Program-made: the position numbers and the translations under genes
Origin: Closterium sp. Naga37s-1
Taxonomy: Eukaryota > Streptophyta > Zygnematophyceae > Desmidiales > Closteriaceae
Assembly: GCA_947471745.1 (NCBI GenBank)
Contig: CANJKZ010000011.1
Location: 744,001-808,000 of the forward strand
Direction of reading: 5' to 3'
Length of the DNA: 64,000 nt
Notes under the pieces: model-generated
What the model was told of the DNA's origin: nothing
The model's database searches: none
Seen by the model: only the letters and a program-made list of their open reading frames with translations
Part shown: positions 1 through 21,090 of the stretch, piece after piece
Layout of the letters: each line of letters begins with the position of its first letter
Position numbering within the stretch: the first letter of the stretch is position 1

Positions 1-3000
1 TGACTAGCCACGCAGTCATTGATTAGCCGCAGTCATTGATTAGCCACGCAGTCATTGATTAGCCACGCAGTCATTGATTAGCCGCAGTCATTGATTAGCC
101 ACGCAGTCATTGATTAGTCGCAGTCATTGATTAGCCACAGTCATTGATTAGCCACGCAGTCATTGATTAGCCATGCAGTCATTGATTAGCCACGCAGTCA
201 TTGATTAGCCACGCAGTCATTGATTAGCCACGCAGTCATTGATTAGCCACGCAGTCATTGATTAGCCACGCAGTCATTGATTAGCCACACAGTCATTGAT
301 TAGCCACGCAGTCATTGATTAGCCACGCAGTCATTGATTAGCCACGCAGTCATTGATTAGCCGCAGTCATTGATTAGCCACGCAGTCATTGATTAGCCGC
401 AGTCATTGATTAGCCACAGTCATTGATTAGCCACGCAGTCATTGATTAGCCACGCAGTCATTGATTAGCCACGCAGTCATTGATTAGCCACGCAGTCATT
501 GATTAGCCACGCAGTCATTGATTAGCCACGCAGTCATTGATTAGCCACGCAGTCATTGATTAGCCACGCAGTCATTGATTAGCCACGCAGTCATTGATTA
601 GCCACGCAGTCATTGATTAGCCACGCAGTGATTGATTAGCCACGCAGTCATTGATTAGCCACGCAGTGATTGATTAGCCACGCAGTCATTGATTAGCCAC
701 GCAGTCATTGATTAGCCACGCAGTCATTGATTAGACGCAGTCATTGATTAGCCACGCAGTCATTGATTAGCCACGCAGTCATTGATTAGCCACGCAGTCA
801 TTGATTAGCCACGCAGTCATTGATTAGCCACAGTCATTGATTAGCCACGCAGTCATTGATTAGCCACGCAGTCATTGATTAGCCACGCAGTCATTGATTA
901 GTCACGCAGTCATTGATTAGCCACGCAGTCATTGATTAGCCGCAGTCATTGATTAGCCACGCAGTCATTGATTAGCCACGCAGTCATTGATTAGCCACGC
1001 AGTCATTGATTAGCCACGCAGTGATTGATTAGCCACGCAGTCATTGATTAGCCACGCAGTGATTGATTAGCCACGCAGTCATTGATTAGCCACGCAGTGA
1101 TTGATTAGCCACGCAGTCATTGATTAGCCACGCAGTCATTGATTAGTCACGCAGTCATTGACTAGCCACGCAGTCATTGATTAGCCGCAGTCATTGATTA
1201 GCCACGCAGTCATTGCTTAGCCACGCAGTCATTGATTAGCCGCAGTCATTGATTAGCCACGCAGTCATTGATTAGCCGCAGTCATTGATTAGCGACAGTC
1301 ATTGATTAGCCACGCAGTCATTGATTAGCCACGCAGTCATTGATTAGCCACGCAGTCATTGATTAGTCACGCAGTCATTGATTAGCCACGCAGTCATTGA
1401 TTAGCCGCAGTCATTGATTAGCCACGCAGTCATTGATTAGCCGCAGTCATTGATTAAGCCCAGCCACGCAGTCATTGATTAGCCACGCAGTCATTGATTA
1501 GCCACGCAGTCATTGATTAGCCACGCAGTCATTGATTAGCCACGCAGTCATTGATTAGCCACGCAGTCATTGATTAGCCACGCAGTCATTGATTAGACGC
1601 AGTCACTGATTAGCCACGCAGTCATTGATTAGCCACGCAGTCATTGATTAGCCACGCAGTCATTGATTAGCCACGCAGTCATTGATTAGACGCAGTCATT
1701 GATTAGCCACGCAGTCATTGATTAGCCACGCAGTCATTGATTAGCCATGCAGTCATTGATTAGTCACGCAGTCATTGATTAGCCACGCAGTCATTGATTA
1801 GCCACGCAGTCATTGATTAGCCACGCAGTCATTGATTAGCCTACGCAGTCATTGATTAGCACGCAGTCATTGATTAGCACGCAGTCATTGATTAGCCACG
1901 CAGTCATTGATTAGCCACGCAGTCATTGATTAGCCACGCAGTCATTGATTAGCCACGCAGTCATTGATTAGCCACGCAGTCATTGATTAGCCACGCAGTC
2001 ATTGATTAGCCACGCAGTCATTGATTAGCCGCAGTCATTGATTAGCCACGCAGTCATTGATTAGCCACGCGGTCATTGATTAGCCACGCGGTCATTGATT
2101 AGCCACGCAGTCATTGATTAGCCACGCAGTCATTGATTAGCCACGCAGTCATTGTTTAGCCACGCAGTCATTGATTAACCACGCAGTCATTGATTAGCCA
2201 CGCAGTCATTGATTAGCCACGCAGTCATTGATTAGCCACGCAGTCATTGATTAGCCACGCAGTCATTGATTAGCCACGCAGTTATTGATTAGCCACGCAG
2301 TCATTGATTAGCCACGCAGTCATTGATTAGCCACGCAGTCATTGATTAGACGCAGTCATTGATTAGCCACGCAGTCATTGATTAGCCACGCAGTCATTGA
2401 TTAGCCACGCAGTCATTGATTAGCCACGCAGTCATTGATTAGACGCAGTCATTGATTAGCCACGCAGTCATTGATTAGCCACGCAGTCATTGATTAGCCA
2501 CGCAGTCATTGATTAGCCGCAGTCATTGATTAGCCACAGTCATTGATTAGCCACGCAGTCATTGATTAGCCACGCAGTCATTGATTAGCCACGCAGTCAT
2601 TGATTAGTCACGCAGTCATTGATTAGCCACGCAGTCATTGATTAGCCGCAGTCATTGATTAGCCACGCAGTCATTGATTAGCCACGCAGTCATTGATTAG
2701 CCACGCAGTCATTGATTAGCCACGCAGTGATTGATTAGCCACGCAGTCATTGATTAGCCACGCAGTGATTGATTAGCCACGCAGTGATTGATTAGCCACG
2801 CAGTCATTGATTAGCCACGCAGTCATTGATTAGCCACGCAGTCATTGATTAGTCACGCAGTCATTGATTAGCCACGCAGTCATTGATTAGCCACGCAGTC
2901 ATTGATTAGCCACGCAGTCATTGATTAGACGCAGTCATTGATTAGCCACGCAGTCATTGATTAGACGCAGTCATTGATTAGCCACGCAGTCATTGATTAG

Positions 3001-6000
3001 CCACGCAGTCATTGATTAGCCACGCAGTCATTGATTAGCCACGCAGTCATTGATTAGCCACGCAGTCATTGATTAGCCACGCAGTCATTGATTAGCCACG
3101 CAGTCATTGATTAGTCACGCAGTCATTGATTAGCCACGCAGTCATTGATTAGCCGCAGTCATTGATTAGCCACGCAGTCATTGATTAGCCACGCAGTCAT
3201 TGATTAGCCGCAGTCATTGATTAGCCACGCAGTCATTGATTAGCCACGCAGTCATTGATTAGCCACGCAGTCATTGATTAGCCACGCAGTCATTGATTAG
3301 CCACGCAGTCATTGATTAGCCACGCAGTCATTGATTAGCCACGCAGTCATTGATTAGCCACGCAGTCATTGATTAGCCACGCAGTCATTGATTAGCCACG
3401 CAGTCATTGTTTAGCCACGCAGTCATTGATTAGCCACGCAGTCATTGATTAGCCACGCAGTCATTGATTAGCCACGCAGTGATTGATTAGCCACGCAGTC
3501 ATTGATTAGCCACGCAGTGATTGATTAGCCACGCAGTCATTGATTAGCCACGCAGTCATTGATTAGCCACGCAGTCATTGATTAGCCACGCAGTCATTGA
3601 TTAGACGCAGTCATTGATTAGCCACGCAGTCATTGATTAGCCACGCAGTCATTGATTAGCCACGCAGTCATTGATTAGCCGCAGTCATTGATTAGCCACA
3701 GTCATTGATTAGCCACGCAGTCATTGATTAGCCACGCAGTCATTGATTAGCCACGCAGTCATTGATTAGTCACGCAGTCATTGATTAGCCACGCAGTCAT
3801 TGATTAGCCGCAGTCATTGATTAGCCACGCAGTCATTGATTAGCCACGCAGTCATTGATTAGCCACGCAGTCATTGATTAGCCACGCAGTGATTGATTAG
3901 CCACGCAGTCATTGATTAGCCACGCAGTGATTGATTAGCCACGCAGTCATTGATTAGCCACGCAGTGATTGATTAGCCACGCAGTCATTGATTAGCCACG
4001 CAGTCATTGATTAGTCACGCAGTCATTGACTAGCCACGCAGTCATTGATTAGCCGCAGTCATTGATTAGCCACGCAGTCATTGCTTAGCCACGCAGTCAT
4101 TGATTAGCCGCAGTCATTGATTAGCCACGCAGTCATTGATTAGCCGCAGTCATTGATTAGCCACAGTCATTGATTAGCCACGCAGTCATTGATTAGCCAC
4201 GCAGTCATTGATTAGCCACGCAGTCATTGATTAGTCACGCAGTCATTGATTAGCCACGCAGTCATTGATTAGCCGCAGTCATTGATTAGCCACGCAGTCA
4301 TTGATTAGCCGCAGTCATTGATTAGCCACAGTCATTGATTAGCCACGCAGTCATTGATTAGCCACGCAGTCATTGATTAGCCACGCAGTCATTGATTAGC
4401 CACGCAGTCATTGATTAGCCACGCAGTCATTGATTAGCCACGCAGTCATTGATTAGCCACGCAGTCATTGATTAGCCACGCAGTCATTGATTAGACGCAG
4501 TCACTGATTAGCCACGCAGTCATTGATTAGCCACGCAGTCATTGATTAGCCACGCAGTCATTGATTAGCCACGCAGTCATTGATTAGACGCAGTCATTGA
4601 TTAGCCACGCAGTCATTGATTAGCCACGCAGTCATTGATTAGCCATGCAGTCATTGATTAGTCACGCAGTCATTGATTAGCCACGCAGTCATTGATTAGC
4701 CACGCAGTCATTGATTAGCCACGCAGTCATTGATTAGCTACGCAGTCATTGATTAGCCGCAGTCATTGATTAGCCACGCAGTCATTGATTAGCCACGCAG
4801 TCATTGATTAGCCACGCAGTCATTGATTAGCCACGCAGTCATTGATTAGCCACGCAGTTTTTGATTAGCCACGCAGTCATTGATTAGCCACGCAGTCATT
4901 GATTAGCCACGCAGTCATTGATTAGCCGCAGTCATTGATTAGCCACGCAGTCATTGATTAGCCACGCGGTCATTGATTAGCCACGCGGTCATTGATTAGC
5001 CACGCAGTCATTGATTAGCCACGCAGTCATTGATTAGCCACGCAGTCATTGTTTAGCCACGCAGTCATTGATTAACCACGCAGTCATTGATTAGCCACGC
5101 AGTCATTGATTAGCCACGCAGTCATTGATTAGCCACGCAGTCATTGATTAGCCACGCAGTCATTGATTAGCCACGCAGTTATTGATTAGCCACGCAGTCA
5201 TTGATTAGCCACGCAGTCATTGATTAGCCACGCAGTCATTGATTAGACGCAGTCATTGATTAGCCACGCAGTCATTGATTAGCCACGCAGTCATTGATTA
5301 GCCACGCAGTCATTGATTAGCCACGCAGTCATTGATTAGACGCAGTCATTGATTAGCCACGCAGTCATTGATTAGCCACGCAGTCATTGATTAGCCACGC
5401 AGTCATTGATTAGCCGCAGTCATTGATTAGCCACAGTCATTGATTAGCCACGCAGTCATTGATTAGCCACGCAGTCATTGATTAGCCACGCAGTCATTGA
5501 TTAGTCACGCAGTCATTGATTAGCCACGCAGTCATTGATTAGCCGCAGTCATTGATTAGCCACGCAGTCATTGATTAGCCACGCAGTCATTGATTAGCCA
5601 CGCAGTCATTGATTAGCCACGCAGTGATTGATTAGCCACGCAGTCATTGATTAGCCACGCAGTGATTGATTAGCCACGCAGTGATTGATTAGCCACGCAG
5701 TCATTGATTAGCCACGCAGTCATTGATTAGCCACGCAGTCATTGATTAGTCACGCAGTCATTGATTAGCCACGCAGTCATTGATTAGCCACGCAGTCATT
5801 GATTAGCCACGCAGTCATTGATTAGACGCAGTCATTGATTAGCCACGCAGTCATTGATTAGACGCAGTCATTGATTAGCCACGCAGTCATTGATTAGCCA
5901 CGCAGTCATTGATTAGCCACGCAGTCATTGATTAGCCGCAGTCATTGATTAGCCACAGTCATTGATTAGCCACGCAGTCATTGATTAGCCACGCAGTCAT

Positions 6001-6387
6001 TGATTAGCCACGCAGTCATTGATTAGTCACGCAGTCATTGATTAGCCACGCAGTCATTGATTAGCCGCAGTCATTGATTAGCCACGCAGTCATTGATTAG
6101 CCACGCAGTCATTGATTAGCCGCAGTCATTGATTAGCCACGCAGTCATTGATTAGCCACGCAGTCATTGATTAGCCACGCAGTCATTGATTAGCCACGCA
6201 GTCATTGATTAGCCACGCAGTCATTGATTAGCCACGCAGTCATTGATTAGCCACGCAGTCATTGATTAGCCACGCAGTCATTGATTAGCCACGCAGTCAT
6301 TGATTAGCCACGCAGTCATTGTTTAGCCACGCAGTCATTGATTAGCCACGCAGTCATTGATTAGCCACGCAGTCATTGATTAGCCAC
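1..6387. repeat. 19-bp satellite array (TGATTAGCCACGCAGTCAT)
   Basis: Continuous tandem array of a 19-bp unit, TGATTAGCCACGCAGTCAT, roughly 340 copies. It is mixed with 17-bp versions that lack two bases in the CCACG part (TTAGCCGCAG, TTAGCCACAG, TTAGACGCAG). Single-base variants recur (GTGATT, GCGGTC, TTGTTTAG, TTGCTTAG, TTAGTCAC). The variants repeat in the same order at an offset of about 2.87-2.90 kb, so the array has a higher-order structure. It contains no real ORF. It begins before the window and ends at a pyrimidine-rich stretch that leads into a coding exon, so it probably fills an intron of the CHD3 gene. Confidence 0.97.
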
Positions 6388-6461
6388 AATATTCCACTCT
6401 CTTTTCTCCTCTCCCTCTCTCATCTCTTTTCCTCTCCGCTGCCCCTCTGGCCTGTTCTCAG
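6388..6461 (+). other. Polypyrimidine tract and splice acceptor after the satellite
   Basis: A C/T-rich stretch (CTCTCTTTTCTCCTCTCCC and similar) ends in TTCTCAG at 6460-6461, directly before an exon that continues the CHD3 reading frame. It joins the satellite to the gene with no other sequence between, which is why I read the satellite as intronic. Confidence 0.75.
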
Positions 6462-16415
<9,954 letters not shown>

Positions 16416-16618
16416 TCAAGCTGATTTGGTTAGCTGTAGAACTAGAATCTATAGAATGTAAATCATATCTTCAAAGGCACAACACACAAGCAAGAACACC
16501 ATGTGCAGCAGCAGCAGCAAGCCAGTACCGTATGTCTCAGAAATAATGTGGCAGCATGTTTTCTTCACAGATGCACTTGAGTTCAACCCCCCTCTGTCTA
16601 AGCAGGCCCCTCAGTGAC
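16416..16618. other. Convergent intergenic spacer (3' UTRs)
   Basis: About 200 bp between the CHD3 stop (+) and the F-box/LRR stop (-). It must carry both 3' ends. AT content rises (AATGTAAATCATATC near 16457), which would suit plant-type 3'-end formation, but I see no canonical AATAAA. Confidence 0.4.
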
Positions 16619-19276
16619 TCACTTAAGGCCTATTTGAAGCAGAGAGTTACTATTATATAAGTTACGGGGCTGCACATACCCATCACGATCCAGCAACTGC
16701 CTACACCGCTTAACACCCAAATACAGCAGCATCTTCAGCTCAGCCATGTCCCATGGTAGTGCCTTCAACCGCCAACACCCATCCAAGACAAGCCGCCTTA
16801 GGCTGCCCAACCGCACAAAGTGGGGAGGAAGCGAGTCGATTCGGGCGGAGGAAAGATCGAGCTCAGTCAGGCATGCGAGGCGGGTGAGAGAAGCAGGAAG
16901 CTGCGTCAACGCCTTGCAGTCTGACACGTTCAGTTTGCGCAACCTGGTCAGGCCACCGATGTTCTCCGGGAGGCGAGCTAGGCTGCTGCATGAATGAACC
17001 TCCAATGAAATCAGCTGCTGCAGCTCCACAATGCTCTCCGGCAACTCAGCCAAATCCGTAGCATTGTGTATCTTTAGCTCCTTCAGCTCCTGCAGAGCTG
17101 CGCCAATGCTCTCTGGAAAACTGGGAATCCTGCCAGCATGATAGATTGCCAAGGTGCGCAGCTGGGAAAGGGATGCCAGCGGGAATCGAAGCTCTGTTGC
17201 ATTTTTCTCTAAGAACAGCTCCAAATGCTTCAGACGCGACAAGCTTTCGCTGAATTCCAGTGGTCGGTCCACACGGACCCAAGATAGCTTCAGATGTCTC
17301 AGCTCTGGAAGCATCGGCATTGTCACCAGAGGGGCAGTGCTGTCGCTGGTCGCCAGGCTCAGCTTCTCAAGAAAGGGGGGCAGAATTTGGACGGATTCAG
17401 GCAGCGACTGGCAGTTGGTAATCTCCAGGTGTTTGAGCCTTCTGAGCCTGTCCAGCCTGATTGGAGCCAAGGAGAGCCGTCGACAGGAATGAACGGTCAG
17501 GATTCGAAGACACCTGAGGGCTGAAATGGACACAGGAAGCTCGCTCAACTGACTGCATGAATCAATGTGGAGTTGCTGCAAGCTGCTGAGATTCCCAATG
17601 CCCTCCGGAAGGGACTCAATCTTGCACCGGTTGAGTTCAAGCCTGGTTAGTGATTTGAGCTGGGTAAAGGAACATGGGAGTAGCTGTTCCTGAGAGTTTC
17701 CGTCCAGCAGAAGAGTATGCAGTTGCAACAGCGCGCCAATATCTTCAGGAAGCTTCACCTCCCACAGCCTCACGAGACAGAGGGTGGCGAGGGCTGTGAG
17801 GCTGCAGAACCCTGCTGGCAGCTGCTGCATCTCCTCGCAGTCGAGTATGAAGAGGGTCTCCAGGGATGTGAGTAGGCTGAAAGAATCTGGAAGGTTGGTG
17901 AGTGTGAGATTATCTAGAACCAATGTTCTGAGGCCCGGAAGCTGCCCGAAATTTTCGGGCAGGTTGGAGAAATTGCGGCAAGTGGAAATCGTTAAGCTCG
18001 TCAAGGAGCTCGGGAATATCAGCTGGCCGGGTAGATGGGATGTGGAGCTTTCCAGCAAAGTGGGACGGCTCCAGAATGAGTCAGGAAGATTCTCCAGTGC
18101 CAGCATCTCCAGCACCAACGTCTTGAGCGCTGCCAGCTGTCCAAAGTTCTCAGGTAGGCTCGAAAAGGAGCAACAGGAAGAAATAGTCAGGCTTCCCAAA
18201 GCGCTGAGGCGGGTGAACTCGTCGGGCAGATGGGAAAAGTTTTTGCAGCCACGAATGCTCAGCTCGCGAAGGCACGGGAGAAGCTCCACGATGTTTCCGG
18301 GAAGCTGCTCGAGCTGGTGGGAGTTGGTTATCAGTAACCGCTCGAGACGGCTACACGGTAGTTCTGACGGAATCGTTAGGCTAGATTCCAATGTCAACAG
18401 CGGCAGCTCTGGGAGGATGAGAGCAGCAGCGGGTTGATCGGGCGGCGAAATCTGGGTAATATCTGAGATCGAAAGGCTGGTGATGCTCGGAAGGCGAAGG
18501 AGGCCCGCGAATTGTCTCGAGTTGAGGTAACACGAGGCGATTCGGAGAGCTGTCAGAGACGAAAGGCTCGCGAGATGAGGGGCTTCCAGCACTAATGGCG
18601 TTGTTAAGGTGAGTGAGTGTAAGTGTGCGAGTCGGATAAACGAAGCCGGCAGATCCATGTCTTCTCGGAGACAAAAGAGCGAAAGCTGCTTCAGCTGCGT
18701 GCAATGTTGAAACAGCCGATCCAAACCGGATTCGGTTACCGGGTGGTTCTCCTTGCTTATGCCGTAGTCCACGAATGTGAATCTGCTTCCAATGTGAAGA
18801 GACGTTAAATTAGGGCACGTCGATGCTAGGCGATCGAGGAAATCGTCGCTCATTGTCGCCACGCTGCCGTCGCGCAGACGCAGAGAGGTCAGATTCGGGA
18901 AGCAAGCGACAGCCGTCGCGAGGAATTCGAGAGGAACGTCGAGGTTGCTTCGGACGGAAAGGGTGGAGACGGAGAGCTGAGCGAGTCGCCGCCAACGACG
19001 GCAGACCGACGCGATGAGGAGATGGTAGCCCGCGGAGTCTGCGGAGAGTTGATTCGTTAGCGCCAAGTGCGGATGGTACGCAGGCGAATCAACGCCAGGT
19101 AAGCGGTGCGGACAGAGGTACCTGGGCTTGTGGTGCAAGGAGGTCCATATAGCGTCGCTTTCAAATATGCAGGTTCCGGGGTTCGCGGAGTGCCATAGGA
19201 TTCGAATAAGAAGATCGTCAGTGAGGCGGTGGATGTGCGCGCAAGGCTCCATGGAAACTCGAGCTTCACGACTCAT
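16619..19276 (-). CDS. F-box/leucine-rich-repeat protein, intronless
   Basis: A single frame of 885 codons from ATG at 19276 to TGA at 16619-16621. The N-terminus has an F-box-like start (IHRLTDDLLIRILWHS) whose second half (YHLLIASVCRRWRRLAQLS) follows after an insert of about 55 residues. The rest is some twenty or more leucine-rich repeats. The later ones are of the plant LPxSIxxLxxLxxLxLxxCxxL type seen in LRRs of disease-resistance proteins (LPESIVELQQLISLEVHSCS, LPENIGGLTRLRKLNVSDCK). The likely role is substrate receptor of an SCF ubiquitin ligase; substrate unknown. There is no NB-ARC, TIR or kinase domain. The frame extends 46 codons upstream to 19414, but most of that extension (19330 outward) is transposon terminal repeat, so I take MSREARVSMEP as the start; MEPCAH at 19252 is also possible. 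Confidence 0.8.
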   Translation of the reverse strand: MSREARVSMEPCAHIHRLTDDLLIRILWHSANPGTCIFESDAIWTSLHHKPRYLCPHRLPGVDSPAYHPHLALTNQLSADSAGYHLLIASVCRRWRRLAQLSVSTLSVRSNLDVPLEFLATAVACFPNLTSLRLRDGSVATMSDDFLDRLASTCPNLTSLHIGSRFTFVDYGISKENHPVTESGLDRLFQHCTQLKQLSLFCLREDMDLPASFIRLAHLHSLTLTTPLVLEAPHLASLSSLTALRIASCYLNSRQFAGLLRLPSITSLSISDITQISPPDQPAAALILPELPLLTLESSLTIPSELPCSRLERLLITNSHQLEQLPGNIVELLPCLRELSIRGCKNFSHLPDEFTRLSALGSLTISSCCSFSSLPENFGQLAALKTLVLEMLALENLPDSFWSRPTLLESSTSHLPGQLIFPSSLTSLTISTCRNFSNLPENFGQLPGLRTLVLDNLTLTNLPDSFSLLTSLETLFILDCEEMQQLPAGFCSLTALATLCLVRLWEVKLPEDIGALLQLHTLLLDGNSQEQLLPCSFTQLKSLTRLELNRCKIESLPEGIGNLSSLQQLHIDSCSQLSELPVSISALRCLRILTVHSCRRLSLAPIRLDRLRRLKHLEITNCQSLPESVQILPPFLEKLSLATSDSTAPLVTMPMLPELRHLKLSWVRVDRPLEFSESLSRLKHLELFLEKNATELRFPLASLSQLRTLAIYHAGRIPSFPESIGAALQELKELKIHNATDLAELPESIVELQQLISLEVHSCSSLARLPENIGGLTRLRKLNVSDCKALTQLPASLTRLACLTELDLSSARIDSLPPHFVRLGSLRRLVLDGCWRLKALPWDMAELKMLLYLGVKRCRQLLDRDGYVQPRNLYNSNSLLQIGLK

Positions 19277-19329
19277 GGGCGCCCTGAAGGACGATGAAGA
19301 ATGGATGACATTTGAAGTTTGAACCATTA
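19277..19329 (-). promoter_or_regulatory. Residual 5' flank of the F-box/LRR gene
   Basis: Only 53 bp separate the chosen start codon from the transposon end, including the left target duplication GAACCATTA (19321-19329). Any promoter element beyond this lies inside or past the inserted element, so the original promoter is displaced by 1.1 kb or has been replaced. Confidence 0.45.
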
Positions 19330-20430
19330 GGGTAATTACCTTCGCGGTAACACAATTGGAGCTCGATTGCGCCGGAGGTAAGCCACGAGTCAAAATTGTA
19401 ACAAAAGGTATCATGTCCTCGCAACTGTGGTAACCATTATGCCTACATGGTCAATATTATTGCCTGAATGGTAATGAACAGTGCATCCGGAATTCCTGGC
19501 TGGTAACGTCGCGTTTCAACCAGACTGTACACCGTACAAGTAGGGTTTGACTCAGCGAAACGAAACTGTTTGTCCATGTGTACTCCACAAAATGCGCATT
19601 TCTGTTTATGATAGCGGCGTTTACAATCCCAAACGATAAAACCTCGCTATGCTAACACGCAATCTGTTTAAGAAAAAAAACTGAAAACATTAATTATTAA
19701 TCAAACGCCACAAAAAAACACACAATATCAAATCGCAAAGCTATCCTATTGATAAATATTTCAAAACAATTTATTTTAATATACCAGCCTTTTACTTATG
19801 AATCTTAATAATTGGAGCTAGACAAAGTTACAATATTTTTAAATATCAATTTGAACAAAAATATTTTTGCATTATGCAACTTTAAATATCTTTAATACGC
19901 AAAAAAAAATGATATTAAAATCATTTTAACTTGATCTAGCTCCAATTATCAATATTCATAAGTAAAATTCTGGTAGAGTAAAATAATTTGTGTTAAAATG
20001 TTTATCACTAGGATAGCTTTGCACTTTGAGATTGTGTGTGTTCTTTTTTGTGGCGTTTTTTTAATAGTTAATGTTTCCAGTTACATATTTCTTAAATATA
20101 TTAAGTGTTATCATAGCGAGTTTTTGTCGTTTGGGATTGTCAACGCCGCTATCATAAACAGAAATGTGCATTTTGTGGAGTACACGTGGACAAAAAGTTT
20201 CGTTTCGCTGAGTCAAACCCTACTTGTACGGTGTACAGTTTGGTTGGAACACGAAGTTACCAGCCAGGAATGCCGGATCCACTTCATTACCATTCAGGCA
20301 ATAATGTTGTCCATTTAGGCATGCTGGCTACCACACTAGCAATGAGAAGATATCTTTGTTACAATATGGATGCATGGCTTACCTTACGTGCGATTGACCT
20401 CAATGAGTGTTACGGCTGAGGTAATTGCCC
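19330..20430. mobile_element. Non-autonomous Mutator-like foldback element with long TIRs
   Basis: A 1,101-bp element made almost wholly of two inverted arms of about 500 bp: left from 19330 (GGGTAATTACC), right ending at 20430 (GGTAATTGCCC). Arms match along their length, for example GTACAAGTAGGGTTTGACTC on the left against GAGTCAAACCCTACTTGTAC on the right. The AT-rich loop lies near 19845-19910. It is flanked by perfect 9-bp direct repeats, GAACCATTA, at 19321-19329 and 20431-20439. A 9-bp target duplication with long TIRs is the signature of Mutator-like elements. No transposase is encoded, so it would need an enzyme in trans. Arms differ at a moderate number of sites, so it is not brand new. 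Confidence 0.88.
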
Positions 20431-20439
20431 GAACCATTA

Positions 20440-21090
20440 GCAGGGAAGCAATTTGAACCGAACCAACAAACCAAGGTGGTTCACAGAAACCTGCTCTCGA
20501 TTCAGGCTGGAACCTGAACTACACCTCCAACTGTAGCCATGCATGTGAAGAGCACGACACACGGTGCTGCTTGCTTATTGGATGGGGATGTCGAGAAGAG
20601 AGGTGACTGGTTGCGACGGTGAACATGGTGCTCATGTAACCTGATCCATTGTGGCGAAGTGCTTGGTCAAGGCTGACGAAAGCAGACTTGCCATTAAAAA
20701 AACGAGACACTGAGGGCGCAGTGCATTTGACGTAAATCCCAAATTAAGTTTTTTCATTCGAATACCCATTTTTTAAGTTCGATTGTGTAGTCGGAAAGTT
20801 GATTTTATGAGATTCGAGTCACGGGACCGATTTCAGGTAAGTCAAATGCGACCATCGAGGGTTTAGAACAAAATTCGACACTCTCCGAGCCGCGCGTATA
20901 CCGAGTAGGTTACCCGATGTAGCCTACGTGGCTGTGACGTCTTCCGCGATGGTTTTAGTGTAGTTGTCGTCACGCTTCGTCGAGTTCGTGCAGCTGCTCA
21001 ATGTGAGCAGAAATGACCACGTTTGAAAGCATGCTTCAAATGCACGTTCGAACATGCGGTCGACTGACTGTCTGGTTGCTTGGCTTCCAG
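20440..21090. other. Unassigned spacer
   Basis: No ORF, repeat or RNA gene that I can support. It is ordinary mixed-composition sequence between the Mutator-like element and the first recognisable Copia coding sequence. Part of it may be the decayed front of that Copia, but I see no matching LTR. Confidence 0.4.

Noticed and set aside
1-6387. CRISPR-like array
   Set aside because: The 19-bp units are directly abutting with no unique spacers, and the genome is eukaryotic; it is a satellite.
16619-19414. NLR-type immune receptor, and start at 19414
   Set aside because: No NB-ARC, TIR or kinase is visible. Most of the extra N-terminal codons lie in the transposon arm, so a later start was chosen.
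19998-20318. Possible transposase frame in the Mutator-like element
   Set aside because: 106 hydrophobic codons lying in an inverted arm; no MULE or zinc-finger motif.
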